Shown: positions 1-11,700 of the stretch, piece after piece
Position numbering within the stretch: the stretch's first letter is position 1
Layout: every line of letters starts with the position of its first letter
NCBI GenBank assembly: GCA_026315105.1
Contig: CM048744.1
Coordinates: forward strand, 657,389,676 to 657,453,675
Reading direction: 5' to 3'
DNA: 64,000 nt
Source: Locusta migratoria
Lineage: Eukaryota > Arthropoda > Insecta > Orthoptera > Acrididae
Position numbers and translations under genes: made by a program
The notes under the pieces: model-generated
The model's database searches: none
What the model was told of the DNA's origin: nothing
Seen by the model: the letters and a program-made list of their open reading frames with translations, nothing else

Positions 1-341
1 CTAACACGTGATCCGGAATATCGCAGAACTAACGCTTCACACAGAAATTCGTTTAGTTTCATTACTTTCAGTTTATTTCTCCTGTAACCGTCGCGGTTCG
101 GATGTTATCTCGTCGACGCGATAAACTAAGCAAAACATCAGTTGCAATGTTTTAATGACAGAATTGTCAACGTTCTCTTTATTGAGCCAGTACGAATTTT
201 TCAGTTTTGGCTTCAGCTTTATTCTGCAGCCATCAGTAGTTTTTTCGGAGGCTCAGAGACGACTCATGTTCCAAATTTCATGAAGATCGGAATAGAAATG
301 TAGGCTTGTATGAATTACAAGCCATCACAAATAAATGGACA

Positions 342-376
<35 letters not shown>

Positions 377-1600
377 ATGCGACTAGGTAAAAACCCTGCG
401 TTACCAAGGCGTATGTTTATTTTTTGCTATTTGCTGTTCCTTCCTCTCCATGGCCATCTCCTCTTGTCCCTTCTGTCTTTTCATCTGCTGCTCCTCTCTG
501 TGAGCCCATATCCACCCCTGTCTGTAGATGAAGTACGAACTACATTTTCCTCATTTTCTTCGAAAGAATCACAACTATGCACCGCTGCAGCTTGAATATC
601 CACCATCTCAATCCTCCAGACTTCTTCCTATTCCCCCAAATCAAACCCGCGTTGAAAGAGATGTGACATCCATACTCCTGACATCTAACGATACGTGGCG
701 AGGCTTTTGAACACCGCCTCAAAGGAAGACTTGGTGCCAAGTTTTCAGGACATGTATCGCAGAGCTCAGCGGTGCATGGTTACGGGAGGCGACTATTTCG
801 AAGGGCATAAAGTAACTGTAGTTCAAAGTTCATCTACGTTAATGTTACAGGAGTACTCACCGAACGTAATTGTCAGATGTTGTATTACATGCTGATTAAT
901 GAAACAGTCAGACTAACAGAAAACTATCCGATGCAATTAACAATACATAGTGTATCATTCACAGGTACACTGGTGATTATGACTAGATATGTTTTCAGTT
1001 CTGTTGGTGTCTCTTCCACCAAAGCAACTGAAAAGGTTTGTGCTAGCGTGCGCCTTGCACTGCTCATGATGAGAACTGTGTCGGTAATAAATAGCGTCCA
1101 TACACCTCAAGCACTTCTAAAGAATTCTCAACCGCAAACCTTGATACTCCCACCTACACGAGCTTCAGAACATCAGAGTACACTGGAAAAAATTCCTAAG
1201 CGTATTTACATTTCAGAGGATATAAAACGTGTTACCAAGCAATAAACTTTGAGTGCCTATGTTAATGATAAACCTTAGCTGACACCACATTGACTCCCAG
1301 TTGAATTATGCCTGGCGGCTAAATTCATGTTTCTTTCCCACTGACACCCTTTGTTTCTGTAAAAGATACACGATTAGAACCATGTTTGCAGCATTTTCTG
1401 TTACATCGTAATATTCCAAATCACATAAAATGACATTGAAACGTACACAGTCAAATTCTTAAGACAGATCACAAAATATAACAGTAGCCTTAATTGTTTG
1501 ACTCATAAATTAAGTACATTTTCACTGTATGTGTAGATAACCCTCTCAAGTACAAACCATTTAGAAATGCAAATTGTGGAATATATAATATTGTATTTGT
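1..1600. other. No recognisable gene; AT-rich intergenic DNA with a T tract
   Basis: Holds a 29-nt T run (344-372) and short open frames, the longest being 122 codons at 877-1245 on the plus strand. None of the translations shows a domain, signal peptide or compositional bias I recognise. I see no RNA gene or transposon terminus here. Confidence 0.5.
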
Positions 1601-1629
1601 GATCAGGTGGTTAATAAGACGACTGTATG

Positions 1630-2060
1630 TTAACTTGTCTATAATATTTGAAAATGTGGGCAAAGTTGAAATGGGAGAGAAGTTTCGTGGTATTTTTTAC
1701 CTCCTTTCTTATACAAAGCCATAACTTCAGCACATTTCAAACATTCAGGAAAGGTTCCACTGATAGGATTCGTTACACAAATAGCTTACACTGTCACTAA
1801 AATCAGAGGCAGTGTTCAATCAAATTTGTAGATATATCATCGTAACTACAAAAATTATTTAAATTTAAGGCTTTTCTGCACAATATTAGTTCGCCTGGTG
1901 TTGTGAGGATCTTAATCAAATTGGTGTATTTATTTGTAATGACTTGTGTTAGATATTCCATAACACCATCTACGGAAACTGCTAACCCCATCTCTTCCGT
2001 TTAAGTTGTGAAATGTAAACGCAGATGTTATATCCTCATCAGTAATAACTTATAAGGAGG
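1630..2060 (-). pseudogene. Non-LTR retrotransposon RT remnant (N-terminal side of RT)
   Basis: On the minus strand a frame between about 1800 and 1635 reads like the segment just before the RT palm in insect LINEs: a GTFPECLK-type motif, then a hydrophobic stretch and a YKKG motif followed by a degraded PISL-like block. This ordering is typical of CR1/L2/jockey-type RTs. The frame is broken, no YADD box is visible and both ends are undefined, so it is an old fragment. The assignment rests on about 45 codons read by eye. Confidence 0.45.
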
Positions 2061-2437
2061 CTACTAATTATTGTTTATGTAATGTAATTTTGTTCTTTAG
2101 GTATTTCTAAAAAAGGTGTTATCATTGACCGTTATCAAGCAATGACCTGTTATAGCTGGAAAGACAACGGTATGAAATATATTGATTGACATTGCTACTG
2201 ACTGCACTAGATCCTTACTGCAAGAGGTTTTAAAAAACCCTATATTAAAATTAATGACGCTACAAAATTGCAAAATGATTTATGGATTAAAATTACTTTT
2301 TGTTGGTCGGAATGCACTAACTGTTATGAATGTTTAATTATGGATATTTATTGACTCTTCCGTCAGTTCTTGGTAGAACATAGACATATTAAGTAACTGT
2401 AGACACTATATATTTGTACCCCAATAATATTTATTTT

Positions 2438-2480
2438 GTTGTGAACTAGCTTTCGGCTTCTTTGGCCAACTTCAGACAAC
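2438..2480 (-). ncRNA. Hammerhead-ribozyme-like motif (orphan, PLE-type)
   Basis: Read on the minus strand, the order is a 5-nt stem I arm (GUUGU), CUGAAGU, a stem II with GGC/GCC pairing, GAAA, a short stem III ending in UUC, then ACAAC. The last five bases pair perfectly with the first five (stem I). Relative to the hammerhead core CUGANGA...GAAA...UH, only A9 is changed, to U. Such motifs are known in the terminal repeats of Penelope-like elements, but no PLE coding sequence is visible nearby. The A9 change may abolish cleavage. Confidence 0.5.
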
Positions 2481-2560
2481 TTAATACTGCAGATTATCCA
2501 CATTACACCATCTGCTGTGTTTCGAGTAGAAAGATTTTACAAGTAGTCAGTCATAAACCG

Positions 2561-3220
2561 TGTAGCCTTTAAGTATTTTATAAACAGAGACGCCCAACCA
2601 ATTAAAACAAAACTGTAACTAAGAAATAACTATACATTAATTTTCAACAAATAAGCTGAATCAAACAATGGCCCATTGAGTGTACTAGTAAGTGCAGTTG
2701 TATATTAACTTACATATACGAACAAAAGTAGGAGGCGCACAGGGGAATTCTCTTCTGTAGCACATGCTTCCATATTCTCCCCTAGGCAAAATTTATGACT
2801 GTCTATTACAATCATTTTGTGGTAATTACCAATGTCTACTCTACAAAATTGAGAATCTAAGCTAAATCGTCCAACATTCAAACCATCTACACCACTGACC
2901 GCACGAAGATCAGAGAGGTAGATTATGCAACTGCGTTTGATGTCTCCACTTCATGAGTATAGACAAGTGGTTGTTTAATTTTACTTCTTAGCCTTCTAAT
3001 ATTTTGATGTACTAAAGATAGCTGGCATTTCACATTGACTGATATAGAACTGGGTGGTTTAATGATTCAGGAAAAAAAATATTTTCCCTCTTATACGGTT
3101 AGGAAAAGGAGAACATCACAAACAAATATGTATTACATAAAAATAGATGGCATCTACCAAAAGTTCTTCAGCTCTATGTTATACATGCTCAACATGCAAT
3201 ACGAGCAATTATGTACAATT
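2561..3220. other. No recognisable feature
   Basis: AT-rich sequence between the hammerhead-like motif and the SINE at 3.2 kb. A 69-codon open frame (3035-3244) shows no domain. I see no repeat boundary or RNA gene. Confidence 0.4.
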
Positions 3221-3233
3221 TGCTACATTATTG

Positions 3234-3454
3234 AAATGAAATGATGGTAGGGCATTTGGGCCGGGAGATTCCATCCGGGATTGTTCGGCAGCGTAGTGTA
3301 AGTCTTTTTATTTGACGTTACATGGGTGACTTGCACGTTGACGAAATGATTATGAGAACGTCTCAAAACTTTTAGCCCCCTGACGAGAATGAAACCCGGG
3401 CCCCATGCATGGTAGACCGTGACGCTGTCAACTGAGCTACGGAGACAGACTGCC
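3234..3454 (-). repeat. tRNA-derived SINE (tRNA-Ala-like head)
   Basis: Minus-strand element whose head reads CCGTAGCTCAGTTGACAG (A-box-like) followed about 35 bases later by a B-box-like GGGTTTCATTC. The body continues to an ATTTC-type tail. The nine-base repeat ACATTATTG flanks it at 3225-3233 and 3455-3463, which defines the ends and implies target-primed retroposition. It is a different family from the commonest SINE in this window. It has no coding content; transcription would be from an internal Pol III promoter. Confidence 0.7.
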
Positions 3455-3499
3455 ACATTATTGTTACCGCAATTTTCGTCTTCGAAATTTGACAACAGT

Positions 3500-4487
3500 T
3501 GTCGAAATTGATTGCTGAATGCAAAGTAGTTTTAACTGTCAGCTGTTTGCTGATCCTGTCTGACAGAAATGCCGTTTTGTTTCTTTCTAAAACAATGCGA
3601 TACGTTTACAGATTGTGCCATTCACTTAACAAGATTGCCCACTTCATACAATCTTGCATCCGACGTCATACAAAGCAAGCACACAGAAACACAGCGTTTC
3701 CAACACTAATTTAATAACTGAAAAAACAATTCCCCACTTCATAGTGAACAACGCGGCCTACGCCATGCGACTGCTATTTTTGCTCCGGTATTTTTGTCTT
3801 TTACGTTGTGGTACTTTATTTTTCGGCTTCCAGAGATTGTGAGTGCAGTCGTCCCCTGCAGATTTTTCTGAGAGCACAACAAAGGTGCCATTTGTCGGTA
3901 AACGTTTCATATTCCCCAACAACGGATTTTATTTGCCTTGTCCATTGTGAGAATTGGCAAAGAATAACCCGTTTACAAGGACGGCAATTGCCACTTATAA
4001 AAATGGAGGCGTGGAAACAATGAAAGCATACAAGATATTAGCTCAGGCATTTTTTTGATGTAAAATCAGCCTCGAAATAATGGGATGGGGTGCTTCTCAT
4101 GTCGCTTTCCATACACCGGCGGTTTCAGTTAGCTGCTGGAATCTCAAGGGCCGTGTACCTGACCTTTGAAAATGTTCGTGACTGAATGAACCATTCAACC
4201 TACTTGCGTACTTCGCTGCCATACTTTTAATACACAAAAGAAACATGTGCAAAGCTATATGAATTTTCAAGTTCATTATAAAAGAAACTCTTGACAGAAT
4301 CTCGATGAAGCCCCAGAACGTCATTTTTCAATTCTTAAACACGTGGAATTCTGCCTGTGGGTGTTGCACCGTTGCTGTCTCCAGCCAGACTGAGAAGTGT
4401 CAAATTTTTACCTGGAGGCAGCAGCGTTTCAACATAACGAACGTGAACCGGCATCGCGCGGTTTTAAACAACATTGGACCAATTTCA

Positions 4488-4536
<49 letters not shown>

Positions 4537-5385
4537 TGCATTTGAACTGATGAACTGAGAGCGAGGAGCCTCTAGATGCAAAAAGCAAAGAGAAAGCAAA
4601 ATCTCATAGAAATGGCTTGGGAGGTCTCGAGTGCCCGGAGTCGACATTAATGTACTTTTCTTTCTCGACAGTAAATTTCAAAACTGTATTTTATGACGAT
4701 CTTAAAGATATCTTGTCAAAATTGGAGCGGCCGTACTAAATTTCCAATAACTGTAGATTAAAGGAGTCCAACAATTTACAACTTGTTGGGCTGCTTTTTT
4801 TTTCTACAATTACTGTATTTTATGATAATACACTTAGTTTTTTTTTTTTTTTTTTTTTTTTTTTTGCATATACCACCATTTCAATTTCTCCTTATCTGTT
4901 AATAATTCATGAATCACAGGGTTAAGGTTCACTCCCTAATACCACATAAATAAATTTAGTTAGACTTCCAATATAGACATAATTTCGAAGAAGACAGTTC
5001 ACAATAATGGAGTTATATTACAAATAATTGTTGGTATTGGGCATACTCTTTGAACACGCGCATTAACATGTCTTCTGATATGCGTGAAGAATTCTTTTCT
5101 GATGCCATCTATTTCTGTGTAAATATTTTTATGTATCTTTAATGCTCTTTTTTTCCTACCTGTGTTGGTAAAATTATTCTCATATCTTTATGCCTTCTGA
5201 TTTGTTACTGACTCTTATGCTGTTTTGTGTATGTTCACCTAATTTATTCTAACCAAAAGTCTGTTCTACATTGAAAACGATGTTGAAACACTACACGGCT
5301 TTAAAGTAACCCAACCTTCAACGGTTTTCTTCTTATACCATTAGGGATGATTAAGAAATTTCTTTAGTAGGAACGCTTAAAAAAC
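3500..5385. other. Gene-free stretch with two long homopolymers
   Basis: Contains a 42-nt A tract (4489-4530) and a 28-nt T tract (4838-4865). Neither has a recognisable retroposon body or target-site duplication beside it. The open frames, up to 81 codons, are low-complexity or lack any motif. I recognise no gene. Confidence 0.45.
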
Positions 5386-5392
5386 ATTGAAA

Positions 5393-5573
5393 TGTTTGTA
5401 ATTCTTTGGGACCAAACTACTTTCCTCATAAGTCCCTAGACTTACAAACCACTTAAACTAAGTTAAACTAACGTGAGGAGAACACAAACATCCATGCCCG
5501 AGGGAGGATTCGAACCTCCGATGCGGGAGGCCGCATGATCCGTAACGTGGCGCTCCAGATCGCCTGTAACACC
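5393..5573 (-). repeat. Main SINE family, diverged copy
   Basis: Minus-strand copy of the commonest SINE here. It shows the tail block (reverse of GGGACT...AACTTA), the CATGCCCGAGG core and a B box (reverse of GGTTCGAATC) within a tRNA-like head. It is more diverged than the copies at 6.7, 17.6, 29.1 and 34.8 kb, and I could not fix flanking duplications. Confidence 0.7.
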
Positions 5574-5619
5574 TATCAACATCCTCTTTGAAATTCATGT
5601 ACTCAAATTTCAAACTCAT

Positions 5620-6670
5620 GAAGAGAAATTTTGAAAAAAAAAAAAAAAAAAAACACTTGTATTATGTCACTATCTCATAGCATGTCTATTGCGATTGACG
5701 AAGGAAACTATTTGTAGCTTTCTGGGTAAATATAACTCTCCATTTTTCTAATATCAAGCAATCGCATTGTTATTTGTTTAATGTTCTGCTTATCTGTCAC
5801 AAAAATCTGCCCAGTTTGCCGCGCTGAACGTCTACGTACAGGAGACAAATTAAATATGCCTTGTCATTCCTCTTTTGTTTTGTCGGCATAAATAAAACTA
5901 TGAACAATGATGAAATTGCTCGATATAATTTACAACCATACTATTCAAATATCCTTTCAATTATGGAGCAGAGCTTAGGTTATAATAAACCAGGGGAAAA
6001 ATACACAAAACGATAGAAGAGTCAGTAGCAAATGAGAAGACTTAAGGATATAAGAATAATGATTTTCATACCCACACCGGTGTTACAGCCATGTTTCGGG
6101 AACTCAAATGGGAACCGCTGGAGAGAACGCGAAGTTCTTTTCGAGTAACACTATTGCGCGAATTTTGAAGAGCTAAATTTTCAGAATTTGCTATTTAGTG
6201 CCGCAACATAATAATAGGGAAGAAAAATCTGCTTTACCCTTTGAAAGAAAATATCACGGGAATTACTGCGAGCGATATAGGGGAAAATATTTACTTACAT
6301 TGTTTTAACGTGACTAAAGCCAAATGAAATAGTGGTAACATTTTATTTCCATGACGACATGCCGACGATTGTGTTAGCAAAAAGATGTCCTTTTTATTAG
6401 GTTTTCTATTTGATGAATGTTTTATGTTGAAGACAGATGCGATGGTGGCAGTATAGCTTGTCGAAACAGGTAATTTAAAAAAAAAAAAAAATTAAAGTAT
6501 TAACGATCTTGGTTGTTGTGTGATGTAGTATTTCTATAGATCATATCACGCGTAAATTAAAATTACAAACTTCTGCAGGAAAATATGCATAGTATTACGA
6601 GGTGTACATCAACGCCGTTACCATTTATGTAAATCGTTCCAGTAGTCCTTTTAGTCTTCCGGACAAAGCG
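5620..6670. other. No recognisable gene
   Basis: AT-rich DNA with short A runs (about 5634-5653 and 6478-6490). I saw no protein domain, tRNA or transposon terminus in either strand. Confidence 0.4.
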
Positions 6671-6685
6671 AAGCAGTTAACGCTA

Positions 6686-6861
6686 GCCGGCCGCGGTGGC
6701 CGAGGGGACTGAGGCGCTTCAGTCACGGTCTGCACGGTCACAGCGGTCGGGGGTTCGAATCCCCCCTCGGGCATGGATATTTGTGCCGTCCTAGTTAGTA
6801 AGTAGTTCATAAGTAGTTTGTAAGTTTAGGGACTGATAGCCCAGTAGTTGAGTCCCATAAG

Positions 6862-6924
<63 letters not shown>
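6686..6924 (+). repeat. Main SINE family, full-length copy with 60-nt poly(A)
   Basis: Begins GCCGGCCGCGGTGGCCGAGG (tRNA-like head with A box), has the B box GGTTCGAATCC, then the GGGCATGGATATTTG core and the AGTCCCATAAGC tail, and runs into about 60 A residues (6866-6925). An exact 11-bp duplication, AGTTAACGCTA, flanks it at 6675-6685 and 6925-6935. The intact tail and exact duplication mark it as one of the youngest insertions here. An open frame reading MPEGGFEPP on the opposite strand is a by-product of the head sequence, not a gene. Confidence 0.93.
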
Positions 6925-6928
<4 letters not shown>

Positions 6929-7188
6929 AACGCTACCTTGGGCTCGTAATCTACCACCAGACTCGTCTTGGATCTTGGGTACTACATTATGTCCGGAAAT
7001 TTCAAAATGTTTGGTCGAAACTTTCCTGTCCGAAGCTAAGGACGAAGGTATTCATCCTCGTCGCTAGCTGCCATATTTCCGTCAAAGACATCTCTTTATC
7101 TCAGACATAACAACAACACATTGAAGGTGTGTAGGCGGGATCCGGTGACTTGTTTACCGTTCACTACTGCGTACCTCTATGTGCAAAA

Positions 7189-7383
7189 TATTTGTACAGC
7201 TTATGGGACTTAACTACGGGGTCATCAGTCATCAGTACCTAAACTTATAAACTACTTATGAAGTAGCTTAAAAGACGACACAAACATCCATGCCCGAGGG
7301 GGGGATTCGAAACCCCGACGGGGAACGGCGTCGCGCATCGTATCATTAGCGCCTCAATGCACACGGCTGCTCCGTCGCGGCGT
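7189..7383 (-). repeat. Main SINE family, diverged copy
   Basis: Minus-strand copy with the tail (reverse of AAGTCCCATAAGC), the CATGCCCGAGG core and a B-box region GGGGATTCGAAACCCC. The head is diverged, ending around CCGTCGCGGC. A small internal repeat (ATCATCAG twice) lies in the tail region. Confidence 0.75.
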
Positions 7384-7622
7384 GCGTCGCTGCATGACGA
7401 ATTGTCCGCCACATTACAGGCGTGGGGTGCCGTGTTTCCACAGGGTTGGCTGCTCGCGAGTGTGCGGAAAATACCGTTCGCTGTCGATAGCTCTTGTCCG
7501 GCAGCTCTAGCAAGCAAAGTGTCCTGCTGTCATGAAACGATACCGGAATACATGTAACAATCTTCGTCGCAGTTGCAGGAGGTGGAGCCAGTTCGTCTGT
7601 CGAGAGTCCAGACTGGTGTTAT

Positions 7623-7930
7623 TTACCCCACGTCTTCAACATTGCGCTGATATAAAGCGCCACTGTGCGATAGTATACGCACTTGCCCGAGGTCTCCTCT
7701 ACCAGTTCGTAGGACATGGCATCGTATCGGATATTGAAGAGTGGTCCCGCTCTGAGAAAGTATCCATATGCTGCCAGGATACCTGGAAAGATCTTCGGTG
7801 ACACCGCCTAGATATTTAAACGACGCGACTGCCTCAAATGGCACACTACTAATGCCGCTGATTGCGATTTGTTCGTCAAATACTAGATAATTTGGCCTTT
7901 CCCGGGCATGGGTTTTAATGTTATCCATGC
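7623..7930 (-). pseudogene. Non-LTR RT fragment (post-catalytic region)
   Basis: The minus-strand frame from 7928 contains an NYLVF motif and, about 25 codons on, a VASFKYLG motif. LINE RTs carry similar spaced blocks after the catalytic YADD. The following codons do not resemble the usual C-terminus. There is no full RT and no defined end. The reading is tentative and rests on two short motifs. Confidence 0.35.
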
Positions 7931-7934
7931 CTTA

Positions 7935-8909
7935 AGTTACTTTAACTTAGTTGTCTGTAAGTCTAAGGATCTCAGCAGTTTGGGTTCTTGGGGTCACAAC
8001 GTTTGATGTAGAAAACAATAACGGTTTTATCGCACTTCCCTGGGGTCTTTCACTCTACCCTTGTCTCACATGAACACTCGCGATTGAAAACAACGAATTA
8101 ACTGGGACCTGTTGCTTAAGATGTCACATATCTGAACTATTGGGCCAAACGCTCGCATCGTCGTTAGCGGTCTGCATGCGACACGTGACAAACACCTTTC
8201 GGATACCAAGTAGTATTCAATCTCACGTTGCGCTTCGTCCATAGATCACAAGAGAACATGTTGTAGCGCCACCCCTCTCCCCCCCCCCCCCCACGATGTA
8301 GCGCAACACATTAATGCTTACGACACACGTTTGTGCCCGACTTTTAGCAGTTAAAGTTTGTACTTGGTGTGCCTGCATCGATGGGGACGTCACAAACATT
8401 TTTCCCAAGGCATTAATAGGTGAATCTCACTAGAAGATAATTTATTTTATTTTATTCACTCGACGCCTGAGATGTTGCGCTGTTCAACAGTTCCGCGTTT
8501 TCTAAAACTTTACCTACAGCGGCGTTATTTTTACACGTGAGTAAAATCCTTTAATGTTTATAGGTCCCATTCAACTTTCAGATTCTTCCTTTCAAATACT
8601 AAATCAGCTAGTGAAACATGAACATTGTAGTTAATACTTCGCATGTCAGTACACGACACATTACGTCATAGATATTATTTAAATGAACCTTTAAGTCACG
8701 TAAATTCAGTTTATAACTCGTATATTCACATCAGATTTAAAATGATAATGTTACTGAATGAAAGGGGTCCTGAACCGGTATAAAATTTACTTCCTGTTCC
8801 ACAATTATTATTATTTCGCGTATCCCACGCTAACTTTATATTAATATTCACTTTCCGTAAATGTTTCCTGCAGTCGTAACACTCCTCGGAGTGGAGAATT
8901 AAAATAATA

Positions 8910-8962
<53 letters not shown>

Positions 8963-9230
8963 CAATAACACACTGTCTTTCAGGGCTGGAGCGGACTTAA
9001 ACTTCGAAATAATTAATTTGAATAATATTTTAACGTACTTCTACCCGAATTGACTGCTAACAGATTAAACACGCTAACAATCCCTGTAATTTCTTTTTAT
9101 ACGCCCAAACGGAATAAAATATGGCTGTCGTTTGCACTCTGTGCTGGTTCCTCCATTTGTACTTTGTTTTTCGGAATACCAAATATAATTCCCAGAACTA
9201 ATAAAATTCTAAAATTTCCCACCAAAACCT
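7935..9230. other. No recognisable gene; C run and T tract
   Basis: Contains a C run near 8280-8292 and a 47-nt T tract (8913-8959). Otherwise it is unannotated AT-rich DNA without domain-bearing frames. Confidence 0.4.
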
Positions 9231-9239
9231 CATTTAATG

Positions 9240-9430
9240 AAACTAAAACATTAAAATCGAACACCCGGATATTAACGAGGGGCTACAATGTGACAAAGAG
9301 GCAACTGCGTTTCACACTGGCGATTCCTTATAAAGCCATGCTGGTGCATGGACAGCAGTTTTTCCGTAAAAGCAAATTTATTGTTTTCGAACCGAGAATA
9401 TGTTAATGGTATTGCACTGCAAGTACGCTG
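9240..9430 (-). pseudogene. LINE RT fragment with HGF..CETQL motif
   Basis: A minus-strand frame of about 71 codons (9487-9272) carries the spaced motif QHGFIRNRQCETQL. This matches the conserved HGFR(K/P)xRSCETQL block at the start of the RT palm in CR1/L2-type LINEs, also seen at 27.8, 37.4 and 50.2 kb. No further RT motifs follow in frame, so it is a small relic. A 118-codon plus-strand frame overlapping it is probably spurious. Confidence 0.45.
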
Positions 9431-10050
9431 TCGTTTTTCAACTCGGTTGGGAATATGCGCTGGGGAAATAATCCGCAAAAATTGCATGCTAAGTAAGGGG
9501 CCATTGCATATAACAGTTTTTGTATAAGCGAGTTGGGATTCCTTACTTATTTGTTTTCAGATCTCGGCTGCTTCGCTACTCTAAGGATTCAACTCGGGAG
9601 ACTGTTCGGTCGTTAAGCACCTGTAAATTTACATGATCGTTCTGTATGAACGAGTGCTTAAACGTAAAGTTTAAAAACTTGGGCTTTTCGTTTCCAGTGT
9701 TCTGTTGCTACCCCAAAGATAATCAACGAGCGTCTGGACAGATACCTGTGACCTGCTTACCGACTTTTCATAGGACCAGAATTATTTGTTCTCGACCATC
9801 CATTTTATTAATGTATGACAATGGTAGCAACTGTGTCCCTCACGCATCGAGTCTTTAATCGAAGCGTGGATCTCTACGAACTTTTTACTGCCTTCAGTTG
9901 CTTTTCATGGAGAATGCAAACGGCTTTGATTTCTCAGAATTTTAAGACTATCGTTATTAAACCAACGTCATTATTTTACATCCTAAATGCACTTTGTTGA
10001 TACATGTTCTCCAGCACTTGATTTACAATACATTTAATTGATAAAATTCT
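9431..10050. other. No recognisable feature
   Basis: Short open frames only; no domain, RNA gene or transposon boundary that I recognise. The next element, a PLE piece, begins near 10060. Confidence 0.35.
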
Positions 10051-10059
10051 CTCGGTCTT

Positions 10060-10510
10060 CCAGCCGCGTCGAGTGGTTTGATATCGACGAGCTTTTGGCC
10101 GAGATCTTCTCAGACATTATATAGCTGCATGGTTTCTTGTGACGTCACTGTCCGCATCGCCATATAAGGCAATCTTTTAGTCGCATGCTTGCTGCAAGTC
10201 GCCGTCTTTATTAAGAGTTCCTTCAGATATTTTAATTTCGGTCGCCTCTTTTATTACGCTGTCCCAGAAAGTATTTGTTTTGGTGATGACTGATGTCTCA
10301 TCGAACACAGTGAGATGTTTGTTTCCCACAGTGTGCTCCGCAATTTCTGATTTCTCGGGATAACGTAGGCGGAAACATCTTTCATCACAGTGCTGTTAAA
10401 CATGCCGCACTGTGTGCCCGTTGTAAAACTGCCCACACCCACACGGAATCTTGTACAGAGCTGGTGCTCTAAGGCCTAGATTATCTTTCATAGGTCTCAT
10501 CAGCTACCGT
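10060..10510 (-). pseudogene. Penelope-like element: GIY-YIG endonuclease end
   Basis: Translating the minus strand from about 10510 gives a linker with an LRPMKDNLGLR-like motif, then YKIPCGCGQFYNGHT, which matches the GIY-YIG signature region of PLEs (canonical YIGQT, here YNGHT). About 60 codons of the endonuclease follow, including an IAEHTVGN motif and an IKEATEIK block. Stops and frame changes make it a pseudogene. A decayed hammerhead-like sequence lies downstream near 10085-10125 (CUGAGAAGA...AAAAGCUCGUC). It lies head to head with the plus-strand PLE segment that follows. Confidence 0.7.
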
Positions 10511-11330
10511 AATTTTGTAGAAGAATATTTCAACCAGATTGACGGTGACGGGAAGCCCATTAGCTCCGGTTATTGCCATTCTGTTTATGAAGCACTTTGA
10601 GAACATCGCTGTGGACACGGCTCCAGCAAAGCCAAGTTGTTTTTATCGTGACGTTGATGATACGTCCGTTGTCTGGCCTGTTGGACGTGAAAAACTAGAT
10701 GAATTCTTGGACCACATCAACAGCATCCATTACAAAATCAATTTCACAATGGAAGTAAAAAGAGATGCCGCTCCTTGACGTACATGTCAGGCGTAAAGCC
10801 CATAGACGCTATGCCTGAGCCATAGGGTCTACCGGAAAACTACCCACACGGGCCGGTAACTGAAAGCCACGAGACACCACCATCAATCGCAAAAACAACC
10901 TGTTCTAAAGACGTTGTACCGAACACAAGTAGCTCTGCAGAAGGAACTGAGCTACTTAAGGAAAGTGTTTAAGAAAAATGGCTACAGCAACCGCCACATT
11001 TCAAAAACCGTTCATCCGTAGACACGCTTGCAGGAGACCATCGAGAAGGAGCCAAAGAAGCTTGCATTTTTGCCGTTTTGTGGCTCGGGAAAGATTAGCC
11101 GGCTCCTTAAGAGACACAAGATCCACTCGGTCTTCAGGCCCCCTACAAAATTACGACAGCTGATGAGACCTGTGAAAGATCATGTAGGCCTTAGAACGCC
11201 AGGTGTGTAAAAAACTCCGTGTGGGTGTAGGCAGTTTTACATCGGGCAGACAGTCAGCAATATTTAACAGCGCTTTGTTGAACATGAAAGATGTTTCTGC
11301 CTACGCTGTCTCGATGGTTCCTTCCCCATC
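10511..11330 (+). pseudogene. Penelope-like element: RT palm to GIY-YIG
   Basis: The plus-strand frame at 10539-10778 reads from a GSPLAPVIA block through a catalytic box written FYRDVDDT (canonical YVDD, with Y changed to D but both aspartates kept) to NSIHYKINFTME, the PLE RT thumb region. After frameshifts, 11028-11330 continues with an ISRLLKRHKIHSVF block, a linker and CGCRQFYIGQT, the GIY-YIG start. The domain order RT then GIY-YIG is diagnostic of PLEs. Multiple stops show it is dead. It abuts an inverted piece of the same family. Confidence 0.75.
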
Positions 11331-11700
11331 CTTAACGCAAACATCCGAGTGTGAGCTCCGTCTCAAAATGACCACGCTGTGGACGGGGCGTTATATCCTA
11401 AGCTTCTCTTCTTCCTTCTGAATACTTCCTTTAGGTCCTATCTAATCAAGGATTAAGCTGAGAAAGCTTTGATTGAACTTACCGAACACTCTACATTATC
11501 ACGATACCGTAGACGACACAGTAAATACTGTTATTTTCCTTTTAACGTAAGATAAGGTTGACTATACTTCACCTGAAAATACATTTTTTAAAGTGATTAT
11601 CCTCTTCCTATCACAAACAATACGAATATTACGTTGAACGTTGAAGCACATCACAGAACTGGGAGAAGTTAAGAACGCAGGACATCAATATAGCAGCCTT

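Noticed and set aside
877..1245. 122-codon plus-strand frame
   Set aside because: No domain, unremarkable composition, no codon or splice support; treated as chance.
6625..6810. MPEGGFEPP-type protein over the SINE
   Set aside because: It is the reverse translation of the SINE tRNA-like head; the same peptide recurs at other SINE copies.
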